Shown in pieces: positions 31,937-38,532 of a stretch of DNA of 38,532 bases. A program made the position numbers and the translations under genes. Origin of the DNA: Actinomycetes bacterium (lineage in GTDB: Bacteria > Actinomycetota > Acidimicrobiia > Acidimicrobiales > Bog-793); contig JAKBAA010000002.1 of the NCBI GenBank assembly GCA_021809425.1, forward strand, positions 67,634-106,165, given 5' to 3'. The notes under the pieces were generated by a model. The model did no database searches. It was not told where the DNA came from and saw only the letters and a program-made list of their open reading frames with translations. How positions within the stretch are numbered: position 1 is the first letter of the stretch; every line of letters begins with the position of its first letter.

Positions 31937-32483
31937 CGGGATCACCTCGGCCGGCCCCGGTCAGCTGGCGTTGAGCGCTGGCCTCGCCGTCCTGTTCGCC
32001 GCCCTCGGCTACCGCATGTCGGTCCGCTACCGGGCGCTGCGCGGGGTCACGCCGTGGCGACTTCCCTCGTTCGCCTGGGCCATCCTGTGCCTCGTGCTGC
32101 AGTTCGTGGGCATCGCGATCGAGCTGCTCGCCGAGATGACGACCCGCTCGCCGTACTCCCCCGCCACGCCGGCGCCGGGAGGCGCGCACGCCGATGCCGG
32201 CACCTCGCGCTACGCCCCGCCGACGACGGCGCCGGTGGCGGTCGACCAACCGACGCCGGGCGAGCTGCCCGCCCTCGGGTCGCCGCTCGCCGTAGGCCTC
32301 GTCGAGCACCCGGGCGGCCACCGCGGGGACCAGCTGGCGCCGCCGCTCGACGCGCAGGGGCGGCCCGACCTCTTCGGCTGGTACACCGACCCGACGGGCC
32401 GTCACCAGCGGCGCTACTTCGACGGGCGGCGCTGGAGCGAGCACGTCATCGACGGCGCCACCCTGGCCGTCGACGAGCTGTGA
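31917..32483 (+). CDS. DUF2510-containing membrane protein
   Basis: A 188-residue protein. Two hydrophobic segments (about 14-33, LALSAGLAVLFAALGYRM, and about 50-72, FAWAILCLVLQFVGIAIELL) anchor the N-terminus in the membrane. A Pro/Ala/Thr-rich linker follows. A C-terminal DUF2510 module (about 150-178, GWYTDPTGRHQRRYFDGRRW) has the paired tryptophans typical of this actinobacterial domain. GTG 31917 follows the ribosome site GAAGGAG and gives a sensible membrane start. Function unknown. Confidence 0.8.
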   Translation: MLTLLGNGITSAGPGQLALSAGLAVLFAALGYRMSVRYRALRGVTPWRLPSFAWAILCLVLQFVGIAIELLAEMTTRSPYSPATPAPGGAHADAGTSRYAPPTTAPVAVDQPTPGELPALGSPLAVGLVEHPGGHRGDQLAPPLDAQGRPDLFGWYTDPTGRHQRRYFDGRRWSEHVIDGATLAVDEL

Positions 32484-32510
32484 GCGTCGCCGGGCTGTGA
32501 GCGTCGCCGG
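32477..32510. repeat. 17-bp tandem duplication over the stop codon of the DUF2510 gene
   Basis: GCTGTGAGCGTCGCCGG occurs twice in direct succession (32477-32493, 32494-32510); the first copy contains the TGA stop. Confidence 0.9.
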
Positions 32511-32561
32511 GCGTTGAGCGCCGACCGGCCCTCGGCGCGCCGGCCCTGAGGGCGACCAGCC

Positions 32562-32963
32562 TCAGGCGAAGGCATCCTCGACGACCTCGACACCTGCACT
32601 CCCCGCGACGACCGCCACGTCGAAGCGGACCTGCGACCCGTGCCTCGCACGAGGGCTTGCCGCGAGGTACTGGGCGGCAAGACGGCGCAGCTGGCGACGC
32701 TTGCGCTCGTCGACCGCCTCGAGCGGCGATCCGTGGCGATCGGAGCGACGCGCCTTCACCTCGCACACGACGAGCAACCCGCCCCGGCAGCAGACGAGGT
32801 CGAGCTCCCCTCCGAACGGGCTGCGCCAGTTGCGCTCCAGCACCACGTAGCCGGCCGCCTCGTACCAGGCAGCGGCGAGGGCCTCGCCGCGGCGGCCGAA
32901 GGCGCGCGGGGCAGCACCGTCGCCACCGACAGCGCGCCCCTCGAGGGGCGCCTCGCCGGTCAC
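32562..32963 (-). CDS. yraN: YraN/UPF0102 family endonuclease-like protein
   Basis: A 133-residue UPF0102 protein with a restriction-endonuclease-like fold. FGRRGEALAAAWYEAAGYVVLERNWR near the N-terminus, GELDLV and then VVCEVKARRS form the E-x-D...E-x-K-like site. Some family members (YraN) act with ComM/DprA and in repair of mispaired or recombining DNA; the gene here is 8 nt downstream of DUF2469 and on the same strand as comM-dprA further on. GTG 32963 has a weak GGCAGG site. Complete for the family. Confidence 0.92.
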   Translation of the reverse strand: MTGEAPLEGRAVGGDGAAPRAFGRRGEALAAAWYEAAGYVVLERNWRSPFGGELDLVCCRGGLLVVCEVKARRSDRHGSPLEAVDERKRRQLRRLAAQYLAASPRARHGSQVRFDVAVVAGSAGVEVVEDAFA

Positions 32964-32971
32964 CTGCCGGC

Positions 32972-33268
32972 TCAGAGGTCCTTCTCGGGGAGTGCCTCGA
33001 CGTTGACGTCACGGACCGTCACGACGCGAACCGACGACACGAAGCGGGCCGGCCGGTACATGTCCCACACCCACGCGTCGCCAAGCTCGACCTCGAAGTA
33101 GGTCGCGCCGGCCCCCTCGCGGGGGGTCACCTTGACGTCGTTCGCCAGGTAGAACCGCCGCTCGGTCTCGACGACGTACCGGAACATGGGCAGCACTGCC
33201 CGGTACTCCTGGTAGAGCGCCAGCTCGATCTCGGCCTCGAACTGGTCGAGGTCCTCCTCGGCGCTCAC
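32972..33268 (-). CDS. DUF2469 protein (conserved actinobacterial)
   Basis: A 98-residue protein found almost only in Actinobacteria. It begins MSAEEDLDQFEAEIELALYQ, with YVVETERRFYLAND and DAWVWDMYRPARFV as the conserved core. Function is unknown; it is classically located between rnhB and yraN. Start GTG 33268. In this genome it lies directly between rplS and yraN. Confidence 0.95.
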   Translation of the reverse strand: MSAEEDLDQFEAEIELALYQEYRAVLPMFRYVVETERRFYLANDVKVTPREGAGATYFEVELGDAWVWDMYRPARFVSSVRVVTVRDVNVEALPEKDL

Positions 33269-33337
33269 CGTTGCCGCCTCATCGCGTTCCCCTCAGCTGG
33301 CCGCACCGGGCTCGAGCCGGGCGGCATGTCGCGTCAC

Positions 33338-33688
33338 CTAGCGGGTGGTGCGGCGCTCCTTGATCTTCGCCGCCTTCCCGACCCGGTCACGGAGGTAGTA
33401 CAGCTTCGCCCGGCGGACGTCGCCCTCGGTCACGCGCTCGATCTTGGCGATGATCGGAGAGTGGACCGGGAAGGTCCGCTCGACGCCCACACCGAAGCTC
33501 ACCTTGCGCACGCTGAACGTCTCGCGAGCGCCCGAGCCCTGGCGGCGGATGACGGCTCCCTGGAACACCTGGATGCGCTCCCGGTTGCCCTCGACCACCC
33601 GGACGTGGACCTTCACGGTGTCGCCGGGGCGGAACGACGGGACGTCGTCACGCAGAAAGGCACGGTCGACGAGGTCGGTCGGGTTCAT
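33338..33688 (-). CDS. rplS: 50S ribosomal protein L19
   Basis: Ribosomal protein bL19, 116 residues, at the 30S-50S interface. [36 protein letters not shown] and the C-terminal [25 protein letters not shown] are the family signatures. ATG 33688 has the site GGAGGAGT. A 78-nt gap separates it from trmD upstream. Confidence 0.98.
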   Translation of the reverse strand: MNPTDLVDRAFLRDDVPSFRPGDTVKVHVRVVEGNRERIQVFQGAVIRRQGSGARETFSVRKVSFGVGVERTFPVHSPIIAKIERVTEGDVRRAKLYYLRDRVGKAAKIKERRTTR

Positions 33689-33766
33689 GGAACGTCACTC
33701 CTCCGGCGTGGTCGCGGCGGTACGGGCAGAGCCTTGCGCTCCATCCCGCTCGGCGGCCACGAGAGC

Positions 33767-34510
33767 TTAGCCGGCGACGGTGCCCTCTGTCGGCGGCGAC
33801 CCCGGGAGCGACGTCCCACCGGCCCGGACCTCCTCGAGCAGGTCGGGTCGGAGCTGTCGCGTCCGCTCGACGGCCTGCTCATGGCGCCAGCGAGCCACCG
33901 CCGCGTGGTCGCCGCTGCGCAGCACCTCGGGGACCTCCCACCCTCGAAAGCACGCCGGTCGCGTGTACTGCGGGTACTCGAGCAGGCCGGCGGCGAAGCT
34001 CTCCTCGTCGAGCGAGGCGGCATTGCCCACGACACCCGGCACGAGCCGGGCGACCGCCTCGAGGACAACGAGCGCCGCCAGCTCGCCCCCGGCCAGCACG
34101 ACGTCGCCGATCGACAGCTCGCCGTCGACGAGATGGTCGACGATGCGCTGGTCGACTCCCTCGTAGCGCCCGCACAGGAGCGAGAACGACGGCAGCTCCG
34201 CCAGCTCCCGTGCGACTGCCTGGTCGAAGCGGCGCCCTCCCGGGGAGAGCAGCAAGAGCGGCCGCGCCGCGCCGGTCCGCTCGACGGCCCGGAACACCGG
34301 CTCGGGCGCCAGCACCATCCCGGCGCCGCCCCCGTAGGGCGCGTCGTCGACGCTCCGGTGCGCGTCGTCTGCCCCGACCCGCAGGTCGAGGACACGCACG
34401 GCAAGGACGCCGGCGGCCCGTGCCCGACCGAGGATGCTGGTCGCGCAGTACGTCTCGACGACCTCCGGGAAGATCGTCAGCAGGTCGACGGCCAGCGACG
34501 GAGGGCTCAC
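33767..34510 (-). CDS. trmD: TrmD, tRNA (guanine-N1)-methyltransferase
   Basis: A 247-residue SPOUT methyltransferase that makes m1G37 in tRNAs reading CUN, CCN and CGG. SAM-binding knot and active-site motifs are present: DDAPYGGGAGMVL, LLCGRYEGVDQR, SIGDVVLAGGELAAL and the C-terminal GLLEYPQYTRP with RGWEVPEVLRSGDH. Length is typical. The GTG start at 34510 overlaps the rimM stop (GTGA). Confidence 0.98.
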   Translation of the reverse strand: MSPPSLAVDLLTIFPEVVETYCATSILGRARAAGVLAVRVLDLRVGADDAHRSVDDAPYGGGAGMVLAPEPVFRAVERTGAARPLLLLSPGGRRFDQAVARELAELPSFSLLCGRYEGVDQRIVDHLVDGELSIGDVVLAGGELAALVVLEAVARLVPGVVGNAASLDEESFAAGLLEYPQYTRPACFRGWEVPEVLRSGDHAAVARWRHEQAVERTRQLRPDLLEEVRAGGTSLPGSPPTEGTVAG

Positions 34511-35037
34511 GCGAGCAGCCCGTCCGGCGGGTCGACGACGACCCGGTCGCCGTCGCGTCCCACCACGAAGACGAGCGGGACCAGGCCGCCTCCGTCGAGG
34601 ACGAGCAGGTCGCTGGCCGGGTTCGCCTCGACCGCCTCGACCCGTCCGAGGAAGTCCCCTGAGGTGTCGACCACCTCGGCCCCGATCAGCTCGTGCACGA
34701 AGAGCGCCCCGTCATCCACGAGCGGCTCGGCGAGCAGCACGCCGTTGCGCAGGGCCTCCGCGGCGTCGATGTCGGCGACACCGGCAAAGCGCACGAGGTG
34801 GCGCCCGCCGTGCGGCCGGGCCGCCTCGACGACGACCGTCTCGTCCGCCACCGCTCCCGGACGGCGCAGCACGAGCGACGAGCCGACGGCGAGCCGCTCC
34901 AGGCGGTTCGTCACGAGCTGCACCACCACCTCGCCCCGCAGCCCGTGCGGCCGGGCGACCCGGCCGATCTCGAGCAGGGCCGGCCCGCCGCCGGCCGCCT
35001 CAGTCGACGATGTCGACGCTGGCCTCGCTGCCGTCAC
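34507..35037 (-). CDS. rimM: RimM, 16S rRNA-processing protein
   Basis: A 176-residue assembly factor for the 30S head; binds ribosomal protein S19. The N-terminal RimM barrel begins EIGRVARPHGLRGEVVVQ (residue 23 on), followed by a PRC-barrel C-terminal domain (FVHELIGAEVVDTSG...). The only plausible start is GTG 35037, so the gene overlaps the 3' end of khpA by 38 nt in another frame; no later in-frame ATG, GTG or TTG precedes the conserved part. The stop overlaps trmD by 4 nt. Confidence 0.95.
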   Translation of the reverse strand: MTAARPASTSSTEAAGGGPALLEIGRVARPHGLRGEVVVQLVTNRLERLAVGSSLVLRRPGAVADETVVVEAARPHGGRHLVRFAGVADIDAAEALRNGVLLAEPLVDDGALFVHELIGAEVVDTSGDFLGRVEAVEANPASDLLVLDGGGLVPLVFVVGRDGDRVVVDPPDGLLA

Positions 35038-35491
35038 GGGCGCCGGCCGCCCGCACGACGACCCGCAGCGCCTGGGCGATCCGCCCCCGCTTGCCGATCA
35101 CGCGTCCCATGTCGCCCGGTGCCACCCGCAGCGACAGCGTGGGCCCGCCCCGGCCGTTGCGCCGGTCGATCTCGACGGCGCCCGGCTCGTCGACCAGCGA
35201 GCGGACGATGTGCTCGAGCACCGCCTGCGACCGGCCGCCACCCGCGATCGAACCTGCGGCCGGCTCGTCGTCGTCGGCGTCCAGCTCGTCGCCGTCCTCC
35301 AGCTCGTCGCCGTCCAACTCGTCGTCGGCGTCCAGCTCGTCGCCGTCCTCCAGCTCGTCGCCGTCCAACTCGTCGTCGGCGTCCAGCTCGTCGCCGTCCT
35401 CCAGCTCGTCGCCGTCCAACTCGTCGTCGGCGTCCAGCTCGTCGTCGCCGTCGGAGAACACCGGGCTCTCGAAGACCGGAGAGTCACCCAT
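35000..35491 (-). CDS. khpA: KH-domain RNA-binding protein KhpA with a repeat-rich acidic N-terminus
   Basis: KhpA is normally a ~75-80-residue single-KH protein that (with KhpB) binds RNA and affects cell division and translation. Here residues about 86-163 form that domain, with the RNA-contacting G-x-x-G loop at G133-KR-G136 (RVIGKRGRI). The N-terminal ~80 residues are instead three perfect copies of a 17-residue acidic repeat (DELDADDELDGDELEDG type) plus a fourth partial copy, encoded by 51-bp DNA repeats. ATG 35491 lies 7 nt after the rpsP stop. The acidic tail is unusual for this gene. Confidence 0.93.
   Translation of the reverse strand: MGDSPVFESPVFSDGDDELDADDELDGDELEDGDELDADDELDGDELEDGDELDADDELDGDELEDGDELDADDDEPAAGSIAGGGRSQAVLEHIVRSLVDEPGAVEIDRRNGRGGPTLSLRVAPGDMGRVIGKRGRIAQALRVVVRAAGARDGSEASVDIVD
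35270..35444. repeat. 51-bp perfect coding minisatellite in khpA, 3.4 copies
   Basis: Three identical 51-bp units (35270-35320, 35321-35371, 35372-35422) and 22 matching bases of a fourth. Each unit contains a degenerate 18-bp sub-repeat. The length is a multiple of 3, so the reading frame is kept whatever the copy number. Confidence 0.97.
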
Positions 35492-35498
35492 CGCCGTG

Positions 35499-35816
35499 CT
35501 ATGCGCCGGTCTCGGCCGGTGCCGCCTCGTGCGGCCGCGCCTTGACGGCCTTGGGGTGGCTGGCCGCGTGCTCGGCCCAGGCACCGGAGATCTCGAGGAG
35601 CCGGCGGACGGTGTCCGTCGGCTGGGCGCCCTTGGCGAGCCAGGCCAGCGCCTTCTCGTTGTCGACCAGCACGGTGGACGGCTCGGTGCGGGGCGCGTAC
35701 GTCCCGACAACCTCGATGAACCGGCCGTCGCGGGGCGAGCGGCTGTCGGCAGCGACGATCCGGTAGGTCGGCTGCCTCTTCTTGCCCATCCGCATGAGGC
35801 GGAGCTTGACGGTCAC
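35499..35816 (-). CDS. rpsP: 30S ribosomal protein S16
   Basis: Ribosomal protein bS16 of 105 residues. [38 protein letters not shown] is the conserved core, with an Ala/Pro/Lys-rich C-terminal tail. GTG 35816 is chosen because the family begins (M)VKLRL; the frame stays open upstream. A GAAGGG site lies 8 nt before it. khpA follows 7 nt downstream. Confidence 0.97.
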   Translation of the reverse strand: MTVKLRLMRMGKKRQPTYRIVAADSRSPRDGRFIEVVGTYAPRTEPSTVLVDNEKALAWLAKGAQPTDTVRRLLEISGAWAEHAASHPKAVKARPHEAAPAETGA

Positions 35817-35903
35817 GGCGTTACCCTTCGCTTTCTCGTTGCGGTCCTGCACCATCGTCGCACGCCCGGCGGGCGCACGCGTCACCGGGTGGATCGGCGT
35901 ACC

Positions 35904-37274
35904 TCAGCGGGCCGGTCGGGCACCCTTCGGGGCGCCGGCACGGCCACCCTTCTTCTTTGCCCGCCGGCCACCGCCACCGCGCCCAAGGGCCGTCGCCATG
36001 AGGCCGGAGCGCATCACCTTCTGCATCTCCTTGAACTGGCGCAGCAGGTTGTTGACGTCGGACGGGGTCGTCCCGCTGCCGAGCGCCACGCGCTGGCGAC
36101 GCGAGCCGTTGATGAGCGACGGGTCGTCCCGCTCGGCCGGGGTCATCGAGCGGATGATCGCCTCCACACGGGCGAGGTCGCGCTCGTCGATCTCGGCGTT
36201 GCGCAGCTCCTTCGGCAGGCCCGGCAGCATCCCGATGATCCCGGAGAGGGGGCCCATCCGCTTCACCTGCTGGAGCTGGTCGTGGAAGTCCTCGAGGGTG
36301 AACTTGCCGGCGCGCAGCCGCTCGACGGCCTGCTCGGCGACACCCTGGTCGTACTCGCGCTCGGCCCGCTCGATCAGGGTGAGCACGTCGCCCATTCCGA
36401 GGATCCGGCTCGCCATCCGGTCCGGGTGGAACGCCTCGAAGTCGTCCGGGCGCTCCCCGGTCGACACGAAGGCGATCGGCTTGCCGACGACGCGGGCCAC
36501 CGACAGCGCGGCGCCACCGCGCGCGTCGCCGTCGAGCTTGGTCAGGATGACGCCGTCGAGCTCCAGCGTCTCGTGGAACGCCCGCGCCGTGCGCACGGCG
36601 TCCTGGCCGGTCATCGCGTCGACGACGAAGAACGTGTAGTGCGGCTCGATCGCGTCCGCCACCCGGCGGACCTCGTCCATGAGCTCCTCGTCGATCGCCA
36701 GCCGGCCGGCACTGTCGACGATGACCACGTCCCGGCCCACCCGCACGGCCTCGGCGACCCCCCTGCGGGCCACCTCCACCGGATCGGTCGGCTCGCTGAA
36801 GACTGCCGCCCCGACGTCCCGACCGAGGATGCGCAGCTGCTCCACCGCGGCCGGCCGCTGCAGGTCGGCGCCGACGAGCAGCGGGTGTCGGCCCTGCTGC
36901 TTGAAGTGGCGCGCCAGCTTGGCGGCAGCCGTCGTCTTGCCGGCGCCCTGCAGGCCAGCCAGCAGCACCACCGTGGGCGGCCGGGAGGCGTAGCTGAGCC
37001 GGAAGCCGATGCCACCGAGGACTTCGGTGAGCTCCTCGTTGACGATCTTGATGACCTGCTGGGCCGGCGTCAGGCTCTTCGACAGCTCGGCGCCGGTCGC
37101 ACGGGCGCGGATGGCCTCGACGAGCGAGCGCACCACCTCGAGGCTGACGTCCGCCTCCAGAAGGGCCACCCGGATCTCGCGTAGCACGGCGTCGATCTCG
37201 GCGTCGCCGAGCCGCCCCTTGCTGCGAAGGCGCGTGAAGATCTGGTCGAATCGGTCGGTGAGGCTCTCGAACAT
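35904..37274 (-). CDS. ffh: Ffh, signal recognition particle protein
   Basis: SRP54-type GTPase of 456 residues that binds signal sequences and 4.5S RNA and delivers ribosomes to FtsY. N domain to about residue 85; the G domain has GLQGAGKTTAAAKLA (G1), DLQRPAAVEQL, DSAGRLAID (G3, with Ser where DTAGR is usual) and TKLDGDARGG (G4); the methionine-rich M domain ends in basic KKKGGRAGAPKG. ATG 37274 matches the usual MFESL/MFDNL start; an in-frame GTG two codons earlier is also possible. A TAGCCT hexamer lies 10 nt upstream. Confidence 0.97.
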   Translation of the reverse strand: MFESLTDRFDQIFTRLRSKGRLGDAEIDAVLREIRVALLEADVSLEVVRSLVEAIRARATGAELSKSLTPAQQVIKIVNEELTEVLGGIGFRLSYASRPPTVVLLAGLQGAGKTTAAAKLARHFKQQGRHPLLVGADLQRPAAVEQLRILGRDVGAAVFSEPTDPVEVARRGVAEAVRVGRDVVIVDSAGRLAIDEELMDEVRRVADAIEPHYTFFVVDAMTGQDAVRTARAFHETLELDGVILTKLDGDARGGAALSVARVVGKPIAFVSTGERPDDFEAFHPDRMASRILGMGDVLTLIERAEREYDQGVAEQAVERLRAGKFTLEDFHDQLQQVKRMGPLSGIIGMLPGLPKELRNAEIDERDLARVEAIIRSMTPAERDDPSLINGSRRQRVALGSGTTPSDVNNLLRQFKEMQKVMRSGLMATALGRGGGGRRAKKKGGRAGAPKGARPAR

Positions 37275-37284
37275 GGGCACCGAG

Positions 37285-37290
37285 AGGCTA
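37285..37290 (-). promoter_or_regulatory. -10-like element of ffh
   Basis: TAGCCT on the minus strand lies 10 nt before ATG 37274 (4 nt before GTG 37280); no -35 found. Weak but repeated pattern. Confidence 0.35.
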
Positions 37291-37318
37291 CTCGGCGCGC
37301 CGGGTGGCCCGGCCCGCC

Positions 37319-38532
37319 CTACGCCTCGAACAGTGCGCCGACGAACTCGGCCGGGTCGAACGCCACGAGGTCGGCGATCCCCTCACCGATCCCGGCCAGC
37401 TTGATCGGCAGCCCGAGCTCGGCCCGGATCGACAGCACGACGCCGCCCTTGGCCGTCCCGTCGAGCTTCGTCAGCACCACCCCGGTCACCCCGGCCGCCT
37501 CGGCGAACTGGCGAGCCTGGACCAGCCCGTTCTGGCCAGTCGTGGCGTCGAGGACGAGCAGCACCTCGCTCACCTTGCCCGGCGCCCGGTCGGCCACCCG
37601 GCGGACCTTCTTCAGCTCCTCCATCAGGTTGACCTTGGTGTGCAGTCGGCCGGCGGTGTCGGCAAGGACGAGGTCGGCGCCGCGCGCCGCGGCGTGCTGG
37701 ACGGCATCGAACACCACCGACGACGGGTCCGCCCCCTCCGCCCCCCGGACGATCGAGGCGCCGGCGCGCTCGGCCCACGTCTCGAGCTGCTCGCCGGCGG
37801 CCGCCCGGAAGGTGTCGCCGGCGGCCAGCACCACCTTGCGGCCCTCGCCCGCCTGCGCGCTCGCCAGCTTGCCGATCGTCGTCGTCTTGCCCACGCCGTT
37901 GACCCCGACCACCAGCCACACCGTCATCGCCTCGGCCTCGTCGGCAAGGTGCAGCGAGCGGTCCTCGCCCTCGAACAGGGCCACGGCGTCGGCCCGCAGC
38001 GCCTCCAGCACCGCCGCCGGCTCGGCGGCCACCGAGCCGTCCTTCACCCGTGCCCGCAGAGGCTCGAGCAGTCGCTCGGTGGTCGCAAGGCCCACGTCGG
38101 CGAGCAGCAGCGCCTCCTCGAGCTCCTCGAAGGTCGCCGCGTCCACTCGCCCGCGCCGACGGATCGCCCCGAGCGGCGCCCCGAGGGCAGCACGCGCCCT
38201 GCCGATCCGGTCGCGAAGGCGCGGCCGCACCGCCTCCTCGTCCGGTGCCGCCTCCTCGACGGCCTCCCCGACCGCCGCCGCCTCCTCGAGCGACGAGAGG
38301 TCGCCCATCTCCTCCTCGAGGTCCCCCACGGCGGCCTCGAGATCCGCCTCGACCTCCTCGAGCCCGCCCAGGCGGGCTTCGAGGGCCGCGAGGTCGTCGG
38401 CGAGGCCGGCGAGCCCGTCGGGCGGCACCGTCCCGCCGGCCACCCCCTCGGGCGGCCGCCCCTCGACCGGCGGCCGCGTGGGCGGGGGCGGCGGGCCTTC
38501 GGGGCGCCCGGGCGGCGCCGTCGGTGGGCGCC
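37319..38532 (-). CDS. ftsY: FtsY, SRP receptor GTPase (partial, N-terminus beyond the window)
   Basis: The SRP receptor docks ribosome-SRP complexes at the membrane translocon. The NG domain is complete: GVNGVGKTTTIGKLA (G1), DTFRAAAGEQL, DTAGRLHTK (G3) and TKLDGTAKGG (G4), ending in FDPAEFVGALFEA. Upstream is an acidic, coiled Glu/Ala-rich A region and then a Pro/Arg/Gly-rich stretch (PPPPPTRPP) that stays open to the right edge. GTG 38443 could start a 374-residue protein, but the open Pro-rich extension suggests the gene continues, as in actinobacterial FtsY with an N-terminal membrane anchor. ffh lies 44 nt downstream. Confidence 0.9.
   Translation of the reverse strand, partial: RPPTAPPGRPEGPPPPPTRPPVEGRPPEGVAGGTVPPDGLAGLADDLAALEARLGGLEEVEADLEAAVGDLEEEMGDLSSLEEAAAVGEAVEEAAPDEEAVRPRLRDRIGRARAALGAPLGAIRRRGRVDAATFEELEEALLLADVGLATTERLLEPLRARVKDGSVAAEPAAVLEALRADAVALFEGEDRSLHLADEAEAMTVWLVVGVNGVGKTTTIGKLASAQAGEGRKVVLAAGDTFRAAAGEQLETWAERAGASIVRGAEGADPSSVVFDAVQHAAARGADLVLADTAGRLHTKVNLMEELKKVRRVADRAPGKVSEVLLVLDATTGQNGLVQARQFAEAAGVTGVVLTKLDGTAKGGVVLSIRAELGLPIKLAGIGEGIADLVAFDPAEFVGALFEA

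Noticed and set aside
35270-35444. Regular repeats in khpA considered as a CRISPR array
   Set aside because: Units are contiguous and identical without spacers and lie in frame inside a coding sequence; no cas genes nearby.
32657-35545. 962-codon plus-strand open frame opposite yraN, DUF2469, rplS, trmD and rimM
   Set aside because: Runs antisense over five well-identified genes; no independent support.

Overview
The window is a gene-dense, very GC-rich stretch of an actinobacterial chromosome. Three things point to Actinobacteria: the order ftsY-ffh-rpsP-KH-rimM-trmD-rplS-DUF2469-yraN-comM-dprA, the actinobacterial marker DUF2469, and Ku paired with an ATP-dependent ligase. Frequent GTG starts, 1- and 4-base stop/start overlaps and many promoters lying directly on the start codon fit this. 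An Acidimicrobiia-like lineage is my guess, not something the sequence proves.

Layout. (1) 1-3785, minus strand: clpX (cut by the left edge), clpP, tig and nhaA, with tRNA-Pro(TGG) divergent from nhaA. (2) 4086-7196, minus strand: a ROK sugar kinase, then a two-gene end-joining unit (ku and a stand-alone ligase domain). (3) 7257-10861: tRNA-Gly(TCC) followed by an accessory patch with an intact MazEF-type toxin-antitoxin pair, a TetR regulator divergent from an MDR oxidoreductase over a clear palindromic operator, and three decayed toxin-antitoxin fragments (one hicB-like, two vapC-like). (4) 10803-20452: further accessory genes: an ArsR regulator divergent from a CDF metal exporter; an NAD-dependent epimerase with a near-consensus promoter; an arylamine N-acetyltransferase coupled to an MFS transporter; a small secreted protein; a MEDS-ATPase plus SpoIIE-type phosphatase signalling pair; and an aldehyde dehydrogenase. 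(5) 20607-27637: mostly plus-strand metabolic genes (small DUF6457-like protein, SDR, phosphoribosyltransferase, flavin reductase, RecB-like Fe-S nuclease, PAP2 phosphatase, purE, YdjC/ChbG deacetylase), then nifU-type and pabC-type genes. (6) 27634-38532: a luciferase-like protein, dprA and comM; small zinc-ribbon and DUF2510 genes; then the conserved translation/secretion cluster ending in ftsY, which runs off the right edge.

Most notable: a perfect 51-bp coding minisatellite that gives the KH-domain RNA-binding protein a long acidic N-terminal tail; the cluster of dead toxin-antitoxin genes beside a live one downstream of tRNA-Gly; the recurrent -10-like TANNNT hexamer 6-11 nt before start codons, which suggests widespread leaderless transcription; and two well-formed operator/promoter regions. 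I found no CRISPR array, insertion sequence, phage gene or rRNA gene, and no certain undescribed system; the findings are ranked candidates.
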